Origin: Clostridia bacterium
Lineage (GTDB): Bacteria; Bacillota; Clostridia; Oscillospirales; Acutalibacteraceae
Direction: 5' to 3'
NCBI GenBank assembly: GCA_017625095.1
Contig: JAGALQ010000003.1
Coordinates: 1-33,193, forward strand
DNA: 33,193 nt
Shown here in pieces: positions 17,501 through 25,586 of this stretch (the stretch's first letter is position 1; each line of letters starts with the position of its first letter). The translations under genes were made by a program, and so were the position numbers. The notes below the pieces were generated by a model. The model ran no database searches. It was given only the letters and a program-made list of their open reading frames with translations, and was not told the DNA's origin.

Positions 17501-20500
17501 ACAACAGGCGGATATTGGGAATACAGCTGTCAGAATACAAATAAAAACACAAACCAACCCTGTGGATATTATTATATCGTTACAGAAGATCAGCTTGGCC
17601 ATGAATGGGGCGATTGGGAAGTTGTAACTCCCGCAACTTGTGATGCTCCCGGTATGGAAAAGCGTGAGTGTATCAGACACGACGCAGAGGAAACCAGAGT
17701 AATAAATCCCATCGGCCATAATTATAAGCCGACTAAGGTTGAAGCTGACTGTCTGAACAATGGCGGAACAACCTATGTCTGCCAGAACGATTCAAGCCAT
17801 ACATACACAGACGATATTGTTCCCGCACTCGGTCACGATTGGGGTAAATGGGAAACTGTTACAGAACCCGGCTGTATCACGGAAGGCGTCAAAAAGCATA
17901 TTTGTAACAGAGATTCATCACACGTTGAAACAGACAAAATCCCCGCTCTCGGCCATACACCCGTAACAGATAACGGCAAGCCCGCAACCTGTCTTGATAA
18001 GGGTATAACCGAAGGCGCTCATTGTTCGGTTTGTAAGACGACTCTTACTGCTCAGGAAGATATTCCCGCACTCGGTCATGATTGGGGTGAGTGGGATATC
18101 AAAGAACCTACCTGTACAGAAGACGGATACAAAAAACATATATGTAACAGAGATTCTTCACACGTTGAGCAAGAACCTCTTAAAGCACCCGGACACACAA
18201 CTGAAATTATTCCCGGTGTTGCACCTACCTGTCTTGATGACGGTCTGACCGAAGGTCTCGTGTGTACCACCTGTAAGGAAGTTCTTGTAGCACAGGAAGT
18301 TATCCCTGCGCTCGACCACGATTGGGGTGAATGGCAGGTTATTTCCGCTTCATCCTGTGTTGCAGAAGGTAAGGAACACAGAGTATGTAAGAGAGATGCA
18401 TCCCACGTGGATTACAGAGGTGTTGCTAAGGATCCTCATCCCATAGTTATAGATGAAGGCTATTCGGCAACTTGTGAAAACACCGGTCTTACCGAAGGCT
18501 CTCATTGCTCAAGCTGTAACGAAGTTCTTGTTGCACAGGAAGTAATTCCTGCTCTCGGCCATGACTGGAGCGAATGGACACGTGTTGAGCCTTCTTGCCT
18601 TGAAGACGGCTATGAAAAACGTGTATGTAAGAGAGATCCCTCTCACGTTGAACAAGTGGTTATTCCTGCGACGGGTCATATTCCCGTAACAGATGAAGCG
18701 GTTCCTGCAACTTGCCTCAAAACCGGTCTGACAGAGGGTTCTCATTGCTCTGCTTGCGACGAGATTCTTGTTGAACAGACGGTTACTCCTGTTCTTGGAC
18801 ATGACTGGGGTGATTGGGAAACAATAACAGCACCCGATTGCCTTACTGACGGCGAGCAGAAGAGAGTATGTCACAGAGATGCCTCTCACGTTGAAAAGAC
18901 AAAGATTCCCGCTCTCGGTCACGATGCAGTGATAGATGCACCGGTAGATGCAACTTGTCTTAAATCCGGTAAAACTGCAGGCTCCCACTGTTCTGCTTGT
19001 GATGCAGTGATTGAAAAGGCGGAATATATTGCACCTCTCGGTCACGATTGGGGTGCATGGGATATCAAGAATCCTACTTGTGAGGAAGACGGTTATGAAA
19101 AGCGCGTATGTGAGCGTGATTCCTCTCATAAGGAAGAAAAAACGCTTGAAGCAACCGGTCATTCAAGTGAAGCAGTAAGAGGAAAAACTCCCACTTGCCT
19201 TGAAACCGGTCTCACCGAAGGCTCTGTATGCTCAACTTGCGATAAAGTTCTTGTTGAACAAGAGATTATTCCCAAGCTCGGCCACGATTGGGGCGAATGG
19301 GAAGATATTGACAGTGACTGTGTAAACGACGGCAGCAACAAGAGAGTATGTAACCGAGATTCTTCTCATACTGAAGAAAAAATTATTCCTGCAAAGGGAC
19401 ACACAGTTGTTGAGGACGAAGGCAAGGCAGCAACTTGTGAAAGCACCGGTCTTACAGGCGGTTCTCATTGTTCAGTCTGTGATGAGACAATAGTTAAGCA
19501 GGAGGTTATTCCCGAACTCGGTCACGATTGGGGCGAGTGGAATATAAAAGAACCCACTTGCGAAGAAGATGGTTATAAGGACAGAGTTTGTAAGCGAGAT
19601 CCTTCTCATACAGAACACGAAGATCTGCTCCATACGGAACACACGGTTGTAATCGATAAGGCAGTTCCTCCGACCTGCCTCGAAACCGGTCTTACAGAAG
19701 GCTCACATTGTTCCGGTTGCAATGAGGTTATCGTTGCACAGGAAGTTGTTCCGGCATTGGATCATGATTGGGGCGATTGGAAGATAACAACTGAAGCCGG
19801 ATGCATTACAAATGGCGAAAGAAAGGCTGTTTGTAACAGAGATGCTTCTCATATCAAAACAGAAGTAATTCCTGCCAAAGGACATACTTCGGTCAGTGAA
19901 GACGCTATACCCGCAACATGCCTTAATTCCGGTAAAACCGAAGGTTCACACTGTTCCGTTTGTAACGCTGTTATAAAGAAAGCGGAATATATCGCACCTC
20001 TCGGTCACGATTGGGGCGAATGGGACGTTAAAGATCCCACTTGTACAGAAGACGGTTATGAACACCGTGTATGTAAGAGAGATCCTTCACACGTTGAACA
20101 CGAAGATATCAAGGCACTTGGTCATTCAGCCGAAACAATTCCTGCTGTTGAACCGACATGTGAGGATACAGGTCTCACAGAAGGCTCTGTATGCTCAACT
20201 TGTGATAAAGTTCTTGTTGAGCAAGAGGTTGTTCCCGCACTTGGCCACGATTGGGGCGAATGGGAAGAAATCAACAGCGATTGTATAAACGATGGCAGCC
20301 GTAAGAGAGTATGTAACAGAGATATTTCTCATATTCAGGAAGAGGTTATTCCTGCGGCAGGTCACGTTATAGTTACAGATCCCGGTAAAGATCCGACATG
20401 TGAAGATGCAGGTCTTACAGAAGGTTCACATTGCTCAACCTGTAAGGAAATAATCGTTAAACAGCAGATTATCCCTGCACTCGGTCACGATTGGGGCGAG

Positions 20501-23500
20501 TGGGATATCAAAGAACCCACCTGTACAGAAGAAGGTTATAAAAACCGCGTATGTAACAGAGATTCTTCACATACACAGGGCGAAATTCTTTATGCAAAGG
20601 GTCATACAGAAGAGATTGATACAGGTTATTCGGCAACTTGTGAAGAGCCCGGTCTTTCTAAGGGGTCACATTGTTCCGAATGTGGTGAAGTTCTTGCTGC
20701 TCAGGAGGTTATTCCTGCTCTCGGTCACGATTGGGGCGAATGGCATATAATCAATAAACCCGATTGTCTTAACGAGGGAAATCAGGAACGAATCTGTAAC
20801 CGTGACAATTCTCACGTTGAAAAGTTAACTCTTCCGCCACTTGGCCACACTGTTGTAATTGACCCCGCCGTTGAACCCACCTGTACACAATCAGGCTCAA
20901 CTGCAGGTTCACATTGCTCAGTCTGTGACGGTGTAATCGAAAAAGTTGAAACAATCGATCCGCTCGGTCACGAAATGGGTGAATGGTACATTGTTACTCC
21001 TGCTGATTACGGTGTTGAAGGTCTTGAACAGTGTGACTGTATCAGAGGCGACAAGAGCGAAACCAGACCCATTCCCGCTCTGATCAAAAATACATATACC
21101 GCAACCTTTGTTATTGGTGATGAGATTATCGGAACGGTAACCTTCGAAGAGGGCGCAAAGAGCATTGACGAGCCTCCGATTCCCGAAAAGGATAACTACA
21201 TCGGCAGATGGGATGATTATGTGCTCGGTAATGAGAATATAGTCATCGAAGGTCACTATGAACCTAAGAATTCCGATAATGTTTCTGACCTCGAAAAGGA
21301 AAAAACAGCTGAGTATAAGGACGGAATTGCAAAAATTACTCTCAGCGCTCATGCACAGACGAAGGCAATTAACATTCTTTCGGAAAAGACAAAGCCCGTT
21401 GACGTTGTACTTGTTCTCGACCAGTCGGGAAGTATGGATGAGGCTATGGGCAAAACAAATTCCGAAAAGAAAATAAATGCGCTTCTTAAATCGGCAAATG
21501 CGTTTGTTGATTCCGTTTACGATAATGCTGTTGCAACCGGTGCTGACCACAGAGTGGCTATCGTTGGATTTGCATATTCAGATTTAAAAGAAGACAGCAA
21601 GTTTGTAAACACCGAAATTATTACAACATTAGACGGTGAACCCATAGGATACACAGCGTCAGGCAATAATAGCGCATATAAGAATGCTCTTATGCCTATA
21701 ATGGCACAGAACGGCGAAATTAATCCTCTTGTTAAGGGTGTTATCACTTCCGAAAAGATTGTACCTGAAGGTGCAACAGCTGCAGACGCCGGTCTTGATA
21801 TGGCTAAACGTGTTTTCTCCAACAATCCCATTGCTGCGGGAGAAGAGCGAGAAAGAATAGTTCTGTTTATTACAGACGGTGTTCCGACAGCTTGGGGTGG
21901 TGAGCAATACAGTGCTATCAAACTTATTCCCAACGATGCGCTTAAAATAGCAAACGAAATCAAAAATTCTCTTGGAGCAAAAATCTATAGCGTCGGTATT
22001 TCAGAAGGTATTGACCCTGCGGCTGATTTCAAGAAAATTGAAGATGAGTTCGGATGTTACAATATAAACAGAAGTAAAGATACGGCAAGCTTTGATTTCA
22101 ACAGATTCCTCCATTACGTTTCATCTAACTATCCGGATGCAACAGCTATGGATTTCGGAGGAACAGGTGATAAAGCCAGCGGCTTCTATCTTGCAGCTAC
22201 CGAAACAGACAAACTTCAGTCTATTTTCAGCGATATTCTTTACAGCAGCGTTTATGCAGTAACAACGTTTGACAAAGTTTCTCTTATTGATACTGTTTCA
22301 GCTGAATTTACAATGACAATGGAACAGGAAGATGCTTTCAGAGCAAATCTTGCTGCAGAAAAGGGCCTTGGTGATGAGAATATTACCATCACTCGTAATG
22401 CGGACGGAACAACCACAATAAGAGTTGATAACGTCAAGGCTGAAAAGGTATATGACGAAGAAGGAAAGGCTTACTACAGAGCTGAAGTATCCTTTGAGGT
22501 AACCGCTAACAAGAATGCGCTCGATCCCGGCAAGTACGAAACAAACACTGACGATGCCGGTATTATGATTGACGGAGTATACGTTGAAAAATTCGATGTT
22601 CCCACAATTATCATCACTGAACCGCGAAACATTGTTGTTTTCACAATTAACGGCAATGTTTACAGAATAGATGAAGGCAAACTCGGCGACAGTATTACTG
22701 TTCCCGAAAGCGATCTTGCTAAGTGGGATATACCCGATGATGCTGTTATAACCGAAAGCTATATGGAAATTGAGGCTTCGGAAATCTGTGCAGATGAGTA
22801 TACAATCGTCTGGAAGATTAATGATGAAAGCATCGTAACAAAACATAAGGTCGGAACGGTTATTGAACCCATCGAAGTTGCGGCTCCTTCGTCTGAGCTT
22901 GAGTTTGCAGGTTGGTCACCGGCTCTTCGTAACACAATGCCTGCTATGAATCTTGTTTATACAGCAACATTCAAGTCAACTCATGAACACGAGTTTGTTG
23001 AAACAGGAAAAAGCGGTGACTGTGAATCAGGAATCATCACTTATAAAGAGTGTGCCTGCGGCGAAAAGACTCAGTCAGTATCTGCTTCTTCCCAGCATAC
23101 ATATAAGGTTGATATTGACGAAAACAGCACAGATACCATTGATGAACTGTTCTGCACAACTTGCGGTAAAACAGATGACCGTGTTGTTAAGTACACTTGT
23201 GCTTATAAATCATGGAGACCGAATCAGACAATAGAAATGAATCTCTATGAGGATGACATTCAGGTTCAGCTTGAAGACGAAAAGATTTATGTTAAGATTC
23301 CCATTGAAAGCAGCCTTCGCAAAAAAACTTTTGTTGTTAAGAGAACTAACGCAGACGGAACAACAGATATACTGGATAGCCGAGTAGAAAACGGTTGTCT
23401 TGTATTCGAAGTAGATCACTTCAGTATTTACAATATTTTGGCTGTAGACGATGAAACGGGTCTTCCTGTTGAAGAACCTACTTACGAGCAGAGTGTATGT

Positions 23501-24583
23501 GCTCTCCATGGCCATAAAACAGAAACCACGGTTGTTGCTCCCACATGTGAAAGAGATGGTTACACAAAGCATCTCTGCACAAACTGTGGCTACTTCACTT
23601 ATACTGATGAAGTTCCTGCAACAGGCCATACTTACACAGACACAACAGTTAAGCCTGACTGTACGCACGACGGTTATGTTGAGCATGTTTGTGATTCCTG
23701 CGGTCATACCTTTAAGGACAACGAGACAGTTTCTCCCGGACACAGTTATGCAACAGAAGTAACTGCTCCTACCTGTACTCTTGATGGCTACACCACTTAT
23801 ATATGCTCTGCGTGCGGTCATACCTATAAGGGTGACGAGGTTGAAAAGACTGGTCACAAGTATAAGACAACTGTTGTTGAAGCAACTTGTACAGCAGCCG
23901 GTTACACTCTTAATGAGTGTGAAAACTGCGGTACCGATTTTATTGATAACCATACTGCTTCTCTGGGTCACAGCTACGTGGATACGGTTGTTGAATCCAC
24001 CTGCACCAGTGAAGGCTATACTTCACATGTCTGCTCACGTTGCTCGTATACATATGTTGATTCCACAACTGCATCAGCAGGACACAGCTATGTTTCAACT
24101 GTTGTTGCTGCAACCTGTACTCAGGGTGGATATACGGTAAACGAATGCTCTGCTTGCGGACATTCTTACAAGAGTGACGAGACTGCTGCGAAGGGTCATA
24201 CACCTTCAGGCGATTGGGTTGTCAAAGACGGAAAGCATGTACAGCTTTGCGCTGATTGTAACGAAGTTGCACACAGTAAAGATATTGTTATTGATGTTCC
24301 CGATAATGTCACAATTTCAGGCAATAATCTCATTGTGTTCTACAAGATGTCAGACAAGCTGGATATTACGGTTTCTGAAGGAAAGTTAATCTATCAATCA
24401 GCAGATCCGAGAATTGCGGTTGTTGACGAAAACGGTAAGGTAACCGGTCTCAAGACGGGTTCAACCACGATAACTGCGGTTGCCGAAGGCTCTGATACTT
24501 CTGTAACAATTAATGTTCAGGTTCGTTACACTTGGTGGCAGTGGATTATTATGATTTTCTTCCTTGGTTTCCTCTGGTATTAA
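14516..24583 (+). CDS. Giant multidomain surface protein (amidase, SH3b, Cys/His repeats, VWA, BIG2), 3355 residues
   Basis: The ATG follows AGAGGAGG, with a signal peptide cut near A28. Domains in order: putative amidase (Amidase_6-like, about 39-215; C73 in GGDCANFISQ and H168 in YNHVAIC as likely catalytic pair); SH3b-like (about 221-287); Cys/His units (about 295-440); an aromatic, Tyr/Trp-rich insert (about 440-650); further units (about 655-2160), including three 321-322 residue super-repeats; an InlB B-repeat-like segment (about 2192-2248); a VWA domain (about 2291-2535) with MIDAS D2302-x-S2304-x-S2306 and D2454 in ITDG; a second InlB-like segment (about 2761-2822); six more Cys/His units (about 3000-3240); BIG2 (about 3262-3338); and a hydrophobic C-terminal tail (3339-3355). 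The amidase and SH3b parts suggest peptidoglycan contact, and VWA suggests metal-dependent binding. It has no LPXTG motif, so the tail or SH3b region may anchor it. Confidence 0.88.
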   Translation: MSKIAKQILSFFLVVIMMFGAATPGISAVVDMSLNAKAVSNYSATAAAKYAMEWWNGRNNDIWSDYDKWGGDCANFISQCLYAGGIPMTPKWYFHKRTGPNPSGLSTERTESFTMVNGLKGHTTEDNRSLYRYLISIGGQVIKNPSASDVSVGDVLFYDWEGDGFYNHVAICVDIVNGIPKVACHYSDRCTENWTIGAAQSNMAVIKLYGTPCVNSAPSYDVYKVTAKSIILRSDASTSSAGKGVSAGVDFILHVTETKNVNGYTWGKCKVKGVEGWLRLTGYTRYITHVDSIPVDHVWGDWYVVTKPTCVDKGLEKRNCKRCGLEQQRETACGGHKEVRPATCLEASYCSACGALVSPALGHSYGSWQTHIPATCLEGGQDKHICTRCGHTEYKDSQPLGHDHQPTVKLPFCETEGETVYKCTRCNDSYTDKSTWSAWTTLDDPSVLSKYPSDVWESKTQYRYQDRYYTDAYEETKTTNPIPAGDNYIVKTKEIITKQIWYQLDYYCTRTSNQVRHFRTESINGQYSAYGVDSNYGEYHLSTAHGEVWVTQETLNSLQKVNPGERLYASQGGINKSSQVAYAYEYNPQLKYTAPCFVMGEKTEEKKVVEYYKSYINWTDFTDWSDTPVTATNDRKVETRTVYRFKQAALNHDDVYSTVQRTCYEDGCTRATCQRCGRTYDTEIVPKGNHVTMGEWYQWTPENSNDPDIVVYRRDCKTTPGCDYYELKELKITRKVVEPNCTAEGYTLVTITDSSGKVVAEYEEEGSRVPALGHDMSEFKMILPPTCTEKGQSEAKCRRDGCKHKEYKDIDPLGHIEVVDPAIAPTCTITGLTQGSHCSRCDKVVVAQEVVPATGHNMGEWKPYSPEEYVNGEIMCGGMGTDRRFCQNQNCEYYEDRHVDGPEHNFVVVDSKDATCTLPGFIQKECSRCGLPDATFTIEPLGHIKGDEYTVYPTCLDDGFTGWDCQREGCDHTEKTKQLPATDHNLKEEYHPSTCTTGGYWEYSCQNTNKNTNQPCGYYYIVTEDQLGHEWGDWEVVTPATCDAPGMEKRECIRHDAEETRVINPIGHNYKPTKVEADCLNNGGTTYVCQNDSSHTYTDDIVPALGHDWGKWETVTEPGCITEGVKKHICNRDSSHVETDKIPALGHTPVTDNGKPATCLDKGITEGAHCSVCKTTLTAQEDIPALGHDWGEWDIKEPTCTEDGYKKHICNRDSSHVEQEPLKAPGHTTEIIPGVAPTCLDDGLTEGLVCTTCKEVLVAQEVIPALDHDWGEWQVISASSCVAEGKEHRVCKRDASHVDYRGVAKDPHPIVIDEGYSATCENTGLTEGSHCSSCNEVLVAQEVIPALGHDWSEWTRVEPSCLEDGYEKRVCKRDPSHVEQVVIPATGHIPVTDEAVPATCLKTGLTEGSHCSACDEILVEQTVTPVLGHDWGDWETITAPDCLTDGEQKRVCHRDASHVEKTKIPALGHDAVIDAPVDATCLKSGKTAGSHCSACDAVIEKAEYIAPLGHDWGAWDIKNPTCEEDGYEKRVCERDSSHKEEKTLEATGHSSEAVRGKTPTCLETGLTEGSVCSTCDKVLVEQEIIPKLGHDWGEWEDIDSDCVNDGSNKRVCNRDSSHTEEKIIPAKGHTVVEDEGKAATCESTGLTGGSHCSVCDETIVKQEVIPELGHDWGEWNIKEPTCEEDGYKDRVCKRDPSHTEHEDLLHTEHTVVIDKAVPPTCLETGLTEGSHCSGCNEVIVAQEVVPALDHDWGDWKITTEAGCITNGERKAVCNRDASHIKTEVIPAKGHTSVSEDAIPATCLNSGKTEGSHCSVCNAVIKKAEYIAPLGHDWGEWDVKDPTCTEDGYEHRVCKRDPSHVEHEDIKALGHSAETIPAVEPTCEDTGLTEGSVCSTCDKVLVEQEVVPALGHDWGEWEEINSDCINDGSRKRVCNRDISHIQEEVIPAAGHVIVTDPGKDPTCEDAGLTEGSHCSTCKEIIVKQQIIPALGHDWGEWDIKEPTCTEEGYKNRVCNRDSSHTQGEILYAKGHTEEIDTGYSATCEEPGLSKGSHCSECGEVLAAQEVIPALGHDWGEWHIINKPDCLNEGNQERICNRDNSHVEKLTLPPLGHTVVIDPAVEPTCTQSGSTAGSHCSVCDGVIEKVETIDPLGHEMGEWYIVTPADYGVEGLEQCDCIRGDKSETRPIPALIKNTYTATFVIGDEIIGTVTFEEGAKSIDEPPIPEKDNYIGRWDDYVLGNENIVIEGHYEPKNSDNVSDLEKEKTAEYKDGIAKITLSAHAQTKAINILSEKTKPVDVVLVLDQSGSMDEAMGKTNSEKKINALLKSANAFVDSVYDNAVATGADHRVAIVGFAYSDLKEDSKFVNTEIITTLDGEPIGYTASGNNSAYKNALMPIMAQNGEINPLVKGVITSEKIVPEGATAADAGLDMAKRVFSNNPIAAGEERERIVLFITDGVPTAWGGEQYSAIKLIPNDALKIANEIKNSLGAKIYSVGISEGIDPAADFKKIEDEFGCYNINRSKDTASFDFNRFLHYVSSNYPDATAMDFGGTGDKASGFYLAATETDKLQSIFSDILYSSVYAVTTFDKVSLIDTVSAEFTMTMEQEDAFRANLAAEKGLGDENITITRNADGTTTIRVDNVKAEKVYDEEGKAYYRAEVSFEVTANKNALDPGKYETNTDDAGIMIDGVYVEKFDVPTIIITEPRNIVVFTINGNVYRIDEGKLGDSITVPESDLAKWDIPDDAVITESYMEIEASEICADEYTIVWKINDESIVTKHKVGTVIEPIEVAAPSSELEFAGWSPALRNTMPAMNLVYTATFKSTHEHEFVETGKSGDCESGIITYKECACGEKTQSVSASSQHTYKVDIDENSTDTIDELFCTTCGKTDDRVVKYTCAYKSWRPNQTIEMNLYEDDIQVQLEDEKIYVKIPIESSLRKKTFVVKRTNADGTTDILDSRVENGCLVFEVDHFSIYNILAVDDETGLPVEEPTYEQSVCALHGHKTETTVVAPTCERDGYTKHLCTNCGYFTYTDEVPATGHTYTDTTVKPDCTHDGYVEHVCDSCGHTFKDNETVSPGHSYATEVTAPTCTLDGYTTYICSACGHTYKGDEVEKTGHKYKTTVVEATCTAAGYTLNECENCGTDFIDNHTASLGHSYVDTVVESTCTSEGYTSHVCSRCSYTYVDSTTASAGHSYVSTVVAATCTQGGYTVNECSACGHSYKSDETAAKGHTPSGDWVVKDGKHVQLCADCNEVAHSKDIVIDVPDNVTISGNNLIVFYKMSDKLDITVSEGKLIYQSADPRIAVVDENGKVTGLKTGSTTITAVAEGSDTSVTINVQVRYTWWQWIIMIFFLGFLWY
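15830..16480 (+). repeat. Aromatic-rich insert with two related Trp/Tyr modules in the second giant protein
   Basis: Two related segments flank it: TWSAWTTLDDPS with KTQYRYQDR downstream (from about 15818), and NWTDFTDWSDTPVTA with VETRTVYRFK (about 16363-16455). The pattern W-x-D-W, then VETRT-YR-(Y/F), is shared. Between them is a Tyr/Asn-rich stretch of about 140 residues with few Cys. It interrupts the Cys/His array and may be a separate binding domain. Confidence 0.6.
18095..20986 (+). repeat. Three tandem copies of a 963-966-base (four-dimer) higher-order repeat
   Basis: The copies are 18095-19060 (966 bases), 19061-20023 (963) and 20024-20986 (963). Each holds four dimers of about 80 residues. 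In a dimer, unit A is C-x9-C-x5-H (for example C..DGY..RVC-RD-SH) and unit B is C-x10-C-x2-C, with GHDWGEW linking dimers. Position-specific landmarks such as EYIAPLGHDWG and SVCSTCDKVLVEQ recur at the 963-base interval. Confidence 0.88.
23500..24290 (+). repeat. C-terminal block of six Cys/His units in the second giant protein
   Basis: Six units of about 41 residues share the form GHxYxTxVVxPTC-x3-GY-x4-C-x2-CG-x-Y/F, with a final shortened unit near 24220-24280. They are closer to each other than to the central array, with aromatic residues after the second CxxC, so they seem a separate amplification. Confidence 0.8.
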
Positions 24584-24599
24584 AATCCAATTAACAAAA

Positions 24600-24631
24600 A
24601 TACCGACATCGCTCAGGCGGTGTCGGTATTT
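24600..24631 (+). terminator. Terminator after the giant-protein operon
   Basis: ATACCGACATCGC (24600-24612) pairs with GCGGTGTCGGTAT (24617-24629) with one wobble and a TCAG loop. It lies 17 bases after the stop. The A-tract before it is good but the T-tract after it is short, so some read-through into the lipoprotein gene is likely. Confidence 0.7.
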
Positions 24632-24651
24632 CCCCTCGAAAGGAGCTTTTT

Positions 24652-25329
24652 ATGAAACGAATTACGGCACTTTTTTTGGCTGCTATTTCTGTGTTTTTGA
24701 TGCTTTCTTCCTGTTCGGAGGGTGCTGATAATAAAAAAGATTCGGTCGAAAGGCCCCGACCTGAAGCAAAGTATAATCCGTATATTCTTGATGCAGGAAG
24801 AATTAAAAATTCTCTTAACACAAGCGATCTTTGGTACCCGGATGGCGGAGACGGACACTCTTATATTTATTTCACGAAAATATCTGATAAATTTTATCTG
24901 ACATATGTAGATCATGATGCGGAAAAAGAGTTTCTGTGTACCGTTACCGAAGAAAAACACCTTGTTTCCGATAAGGTGGAGAATATGCAGTTTGATATCG
25001 CTTTTTATGATGCTTTTACTTGTTATGACTATAATACCAAAACCTGGTACTCGAGAGGAGATTCGAAAAAAATCGAATCAGCTTTTGCGGGCAAAACATT
25101 CGCTGAAGTGAGCGATAACTCAAATATTTATGTTTTTAACAGCGATGGAACCTGTACCGAAACATATAAGGGCGGAAATATCGAAGGCAAGTGGAGCATT
25201 ACCGCAGCAACTGTGATTGTTCTTACATTCGGTGATTATTCTTATACTTATGATATTGATTTTGATGATACCGGCAATATTACAGGAATATCACAGCGGG
25301 CCGGAAGAACGTTTGATATGGTCGATTAA
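24652..25329 (+). CDS. Small secreted lipoprotein of unknown function
   Basis: The product has 225 residues. A basic start, a hydrophobic core and a lipobox LSSC with C21 as the lipid-attachment cysteine mark it as a membrane-anchored lipoprotein. The mature part begins with a charged linker. The C-terminal half (about 135-225) is beta-rich, with repeated phrases such as VFNSDGTC and GKWSI, similar in style to small lipocalin-like or DUF5640-type domains, but I cannot assign it. AAAGGAG precedes the ATG. It lies 68 bases after the giant protein, behind a terminator with a short T-tract, so partial co-transcription is possible and a shared surface role is conceivable but unproven. Confidence 0.82.
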   Translation: MKRITALFLAAISVFLMLSSCSEGADNKKDSVERPRPEAKYNPYILDAGRIKNSLNTSDLWYPDGGDGHSYIYFTKISDKFYLTYVDHDAEKEFLCTVTEEKHLVSDKVENMQFDIAFYDAFTCYDYNTKTWYSRGDSKKIESAFAGKTFAEVSDNSNIYVFNSDGTCTETYKGGNIEGKWSITAATVIVLTFGDYSYTYDIDFDDTGNITGISQRAGRTFDMVD

Positions 25330-25339
25330 TAATATAGCA

Positions 25340-25361
25340 GTTTTGGGCTTGTGCCCGGAAC
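25340..25361 (+). repeat. Stem-loop just after the lipoprotein gene
   Basis: GTTTTGGGC (25340-25348) can pair with GCCCGGAAC (25353-25361), using two wobbles and a four-base loop. No T-tract follows, so it is not a typical terminator. It may protect the 3' end of the lipoprotein message. Confidence 0.35.
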
Positions 25362-25459
25362 AGAACAAGATGTAGAAGTGTAGCAGATAAAAACACAGTA
25401 TTGACAGTTCTCCTAAGATGGAGCATTGTAAAAACCTTGTCGGTACGAGGCGAAGGTAT

Positions 25460-25537
25460 ATGAGAAAAGCAATTCTTATTACGGCTTTTTTGTTGTGCGC
25501 CTTGGCTGATATGCTGCCTTCATATTTTTCAGAATAA
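25460..25537 (+). CDS. Possible 25-residue hydrophobic peptide
   Basis: An ATG at 25460 opens a 25-codon frame beginning MRKAILITAFLLCALA and ending at TAA 25535. It looks like a small membrane peptide or a bare signal sequence. GAGGCGAAGG lies 3-14 bases upstream as a possible ribosome site, and TTGACA (25401-25406) with a poor -10 (CATTGT) lies farther upstream. A terminator follows directly. It may equally be a decayed remnant of a longer secreted protein. Confidence 0.25.
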   Translation: MRKAILITAFLLCALADMLPSYFSE

Positions 25538-25539
25538 AG

Positions 25540-25578
25540 AACTCCTCCGATAGCATAAATCGCTGTCGGAGGAGTTTT
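25540..25578. terminator. Bidirectional terminator between the lipoprotein region and the HAD gene
   Basis: A 15-base stem starting AACTCCTCCGA (25540-25550) pairs with its partner ending TCGGAGGAGTT (25566-25576), with one wobble and a seven-base loop. TTTT closes it on the plus strand and TTCTTTATT on the minus strand. It is the only strong terminator at this convergent junction. Confidence 0.85.
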
Positions 25579-25586
25579 ATGTTTTC

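Noticed and set aside
18509-19162. A 217-residue open frame on the minus strand inside the second giant gene
   Set aside because: It is one of many antisense frames produced by the periodic repeat codons. It has no ribosome site, no plausible domain, and the plus-strand frame has clear domain structure.
23210-23971. A 253-residue open frame on the minus strand near the 3' end of the second giant gene
   Set aside because: It lies opposite the InlB-like and C-terminal Cys/His coding region, is Ser/Cys/Val-biased as expected from the reverse of these codons, and lacks a start context.
9795-24290. CRISPR array, because of regular repeats
   Set aside because: The repeats are long, diverged, translated in one frame and have no constant short repeat with unique spacers. 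No cas genes are near.
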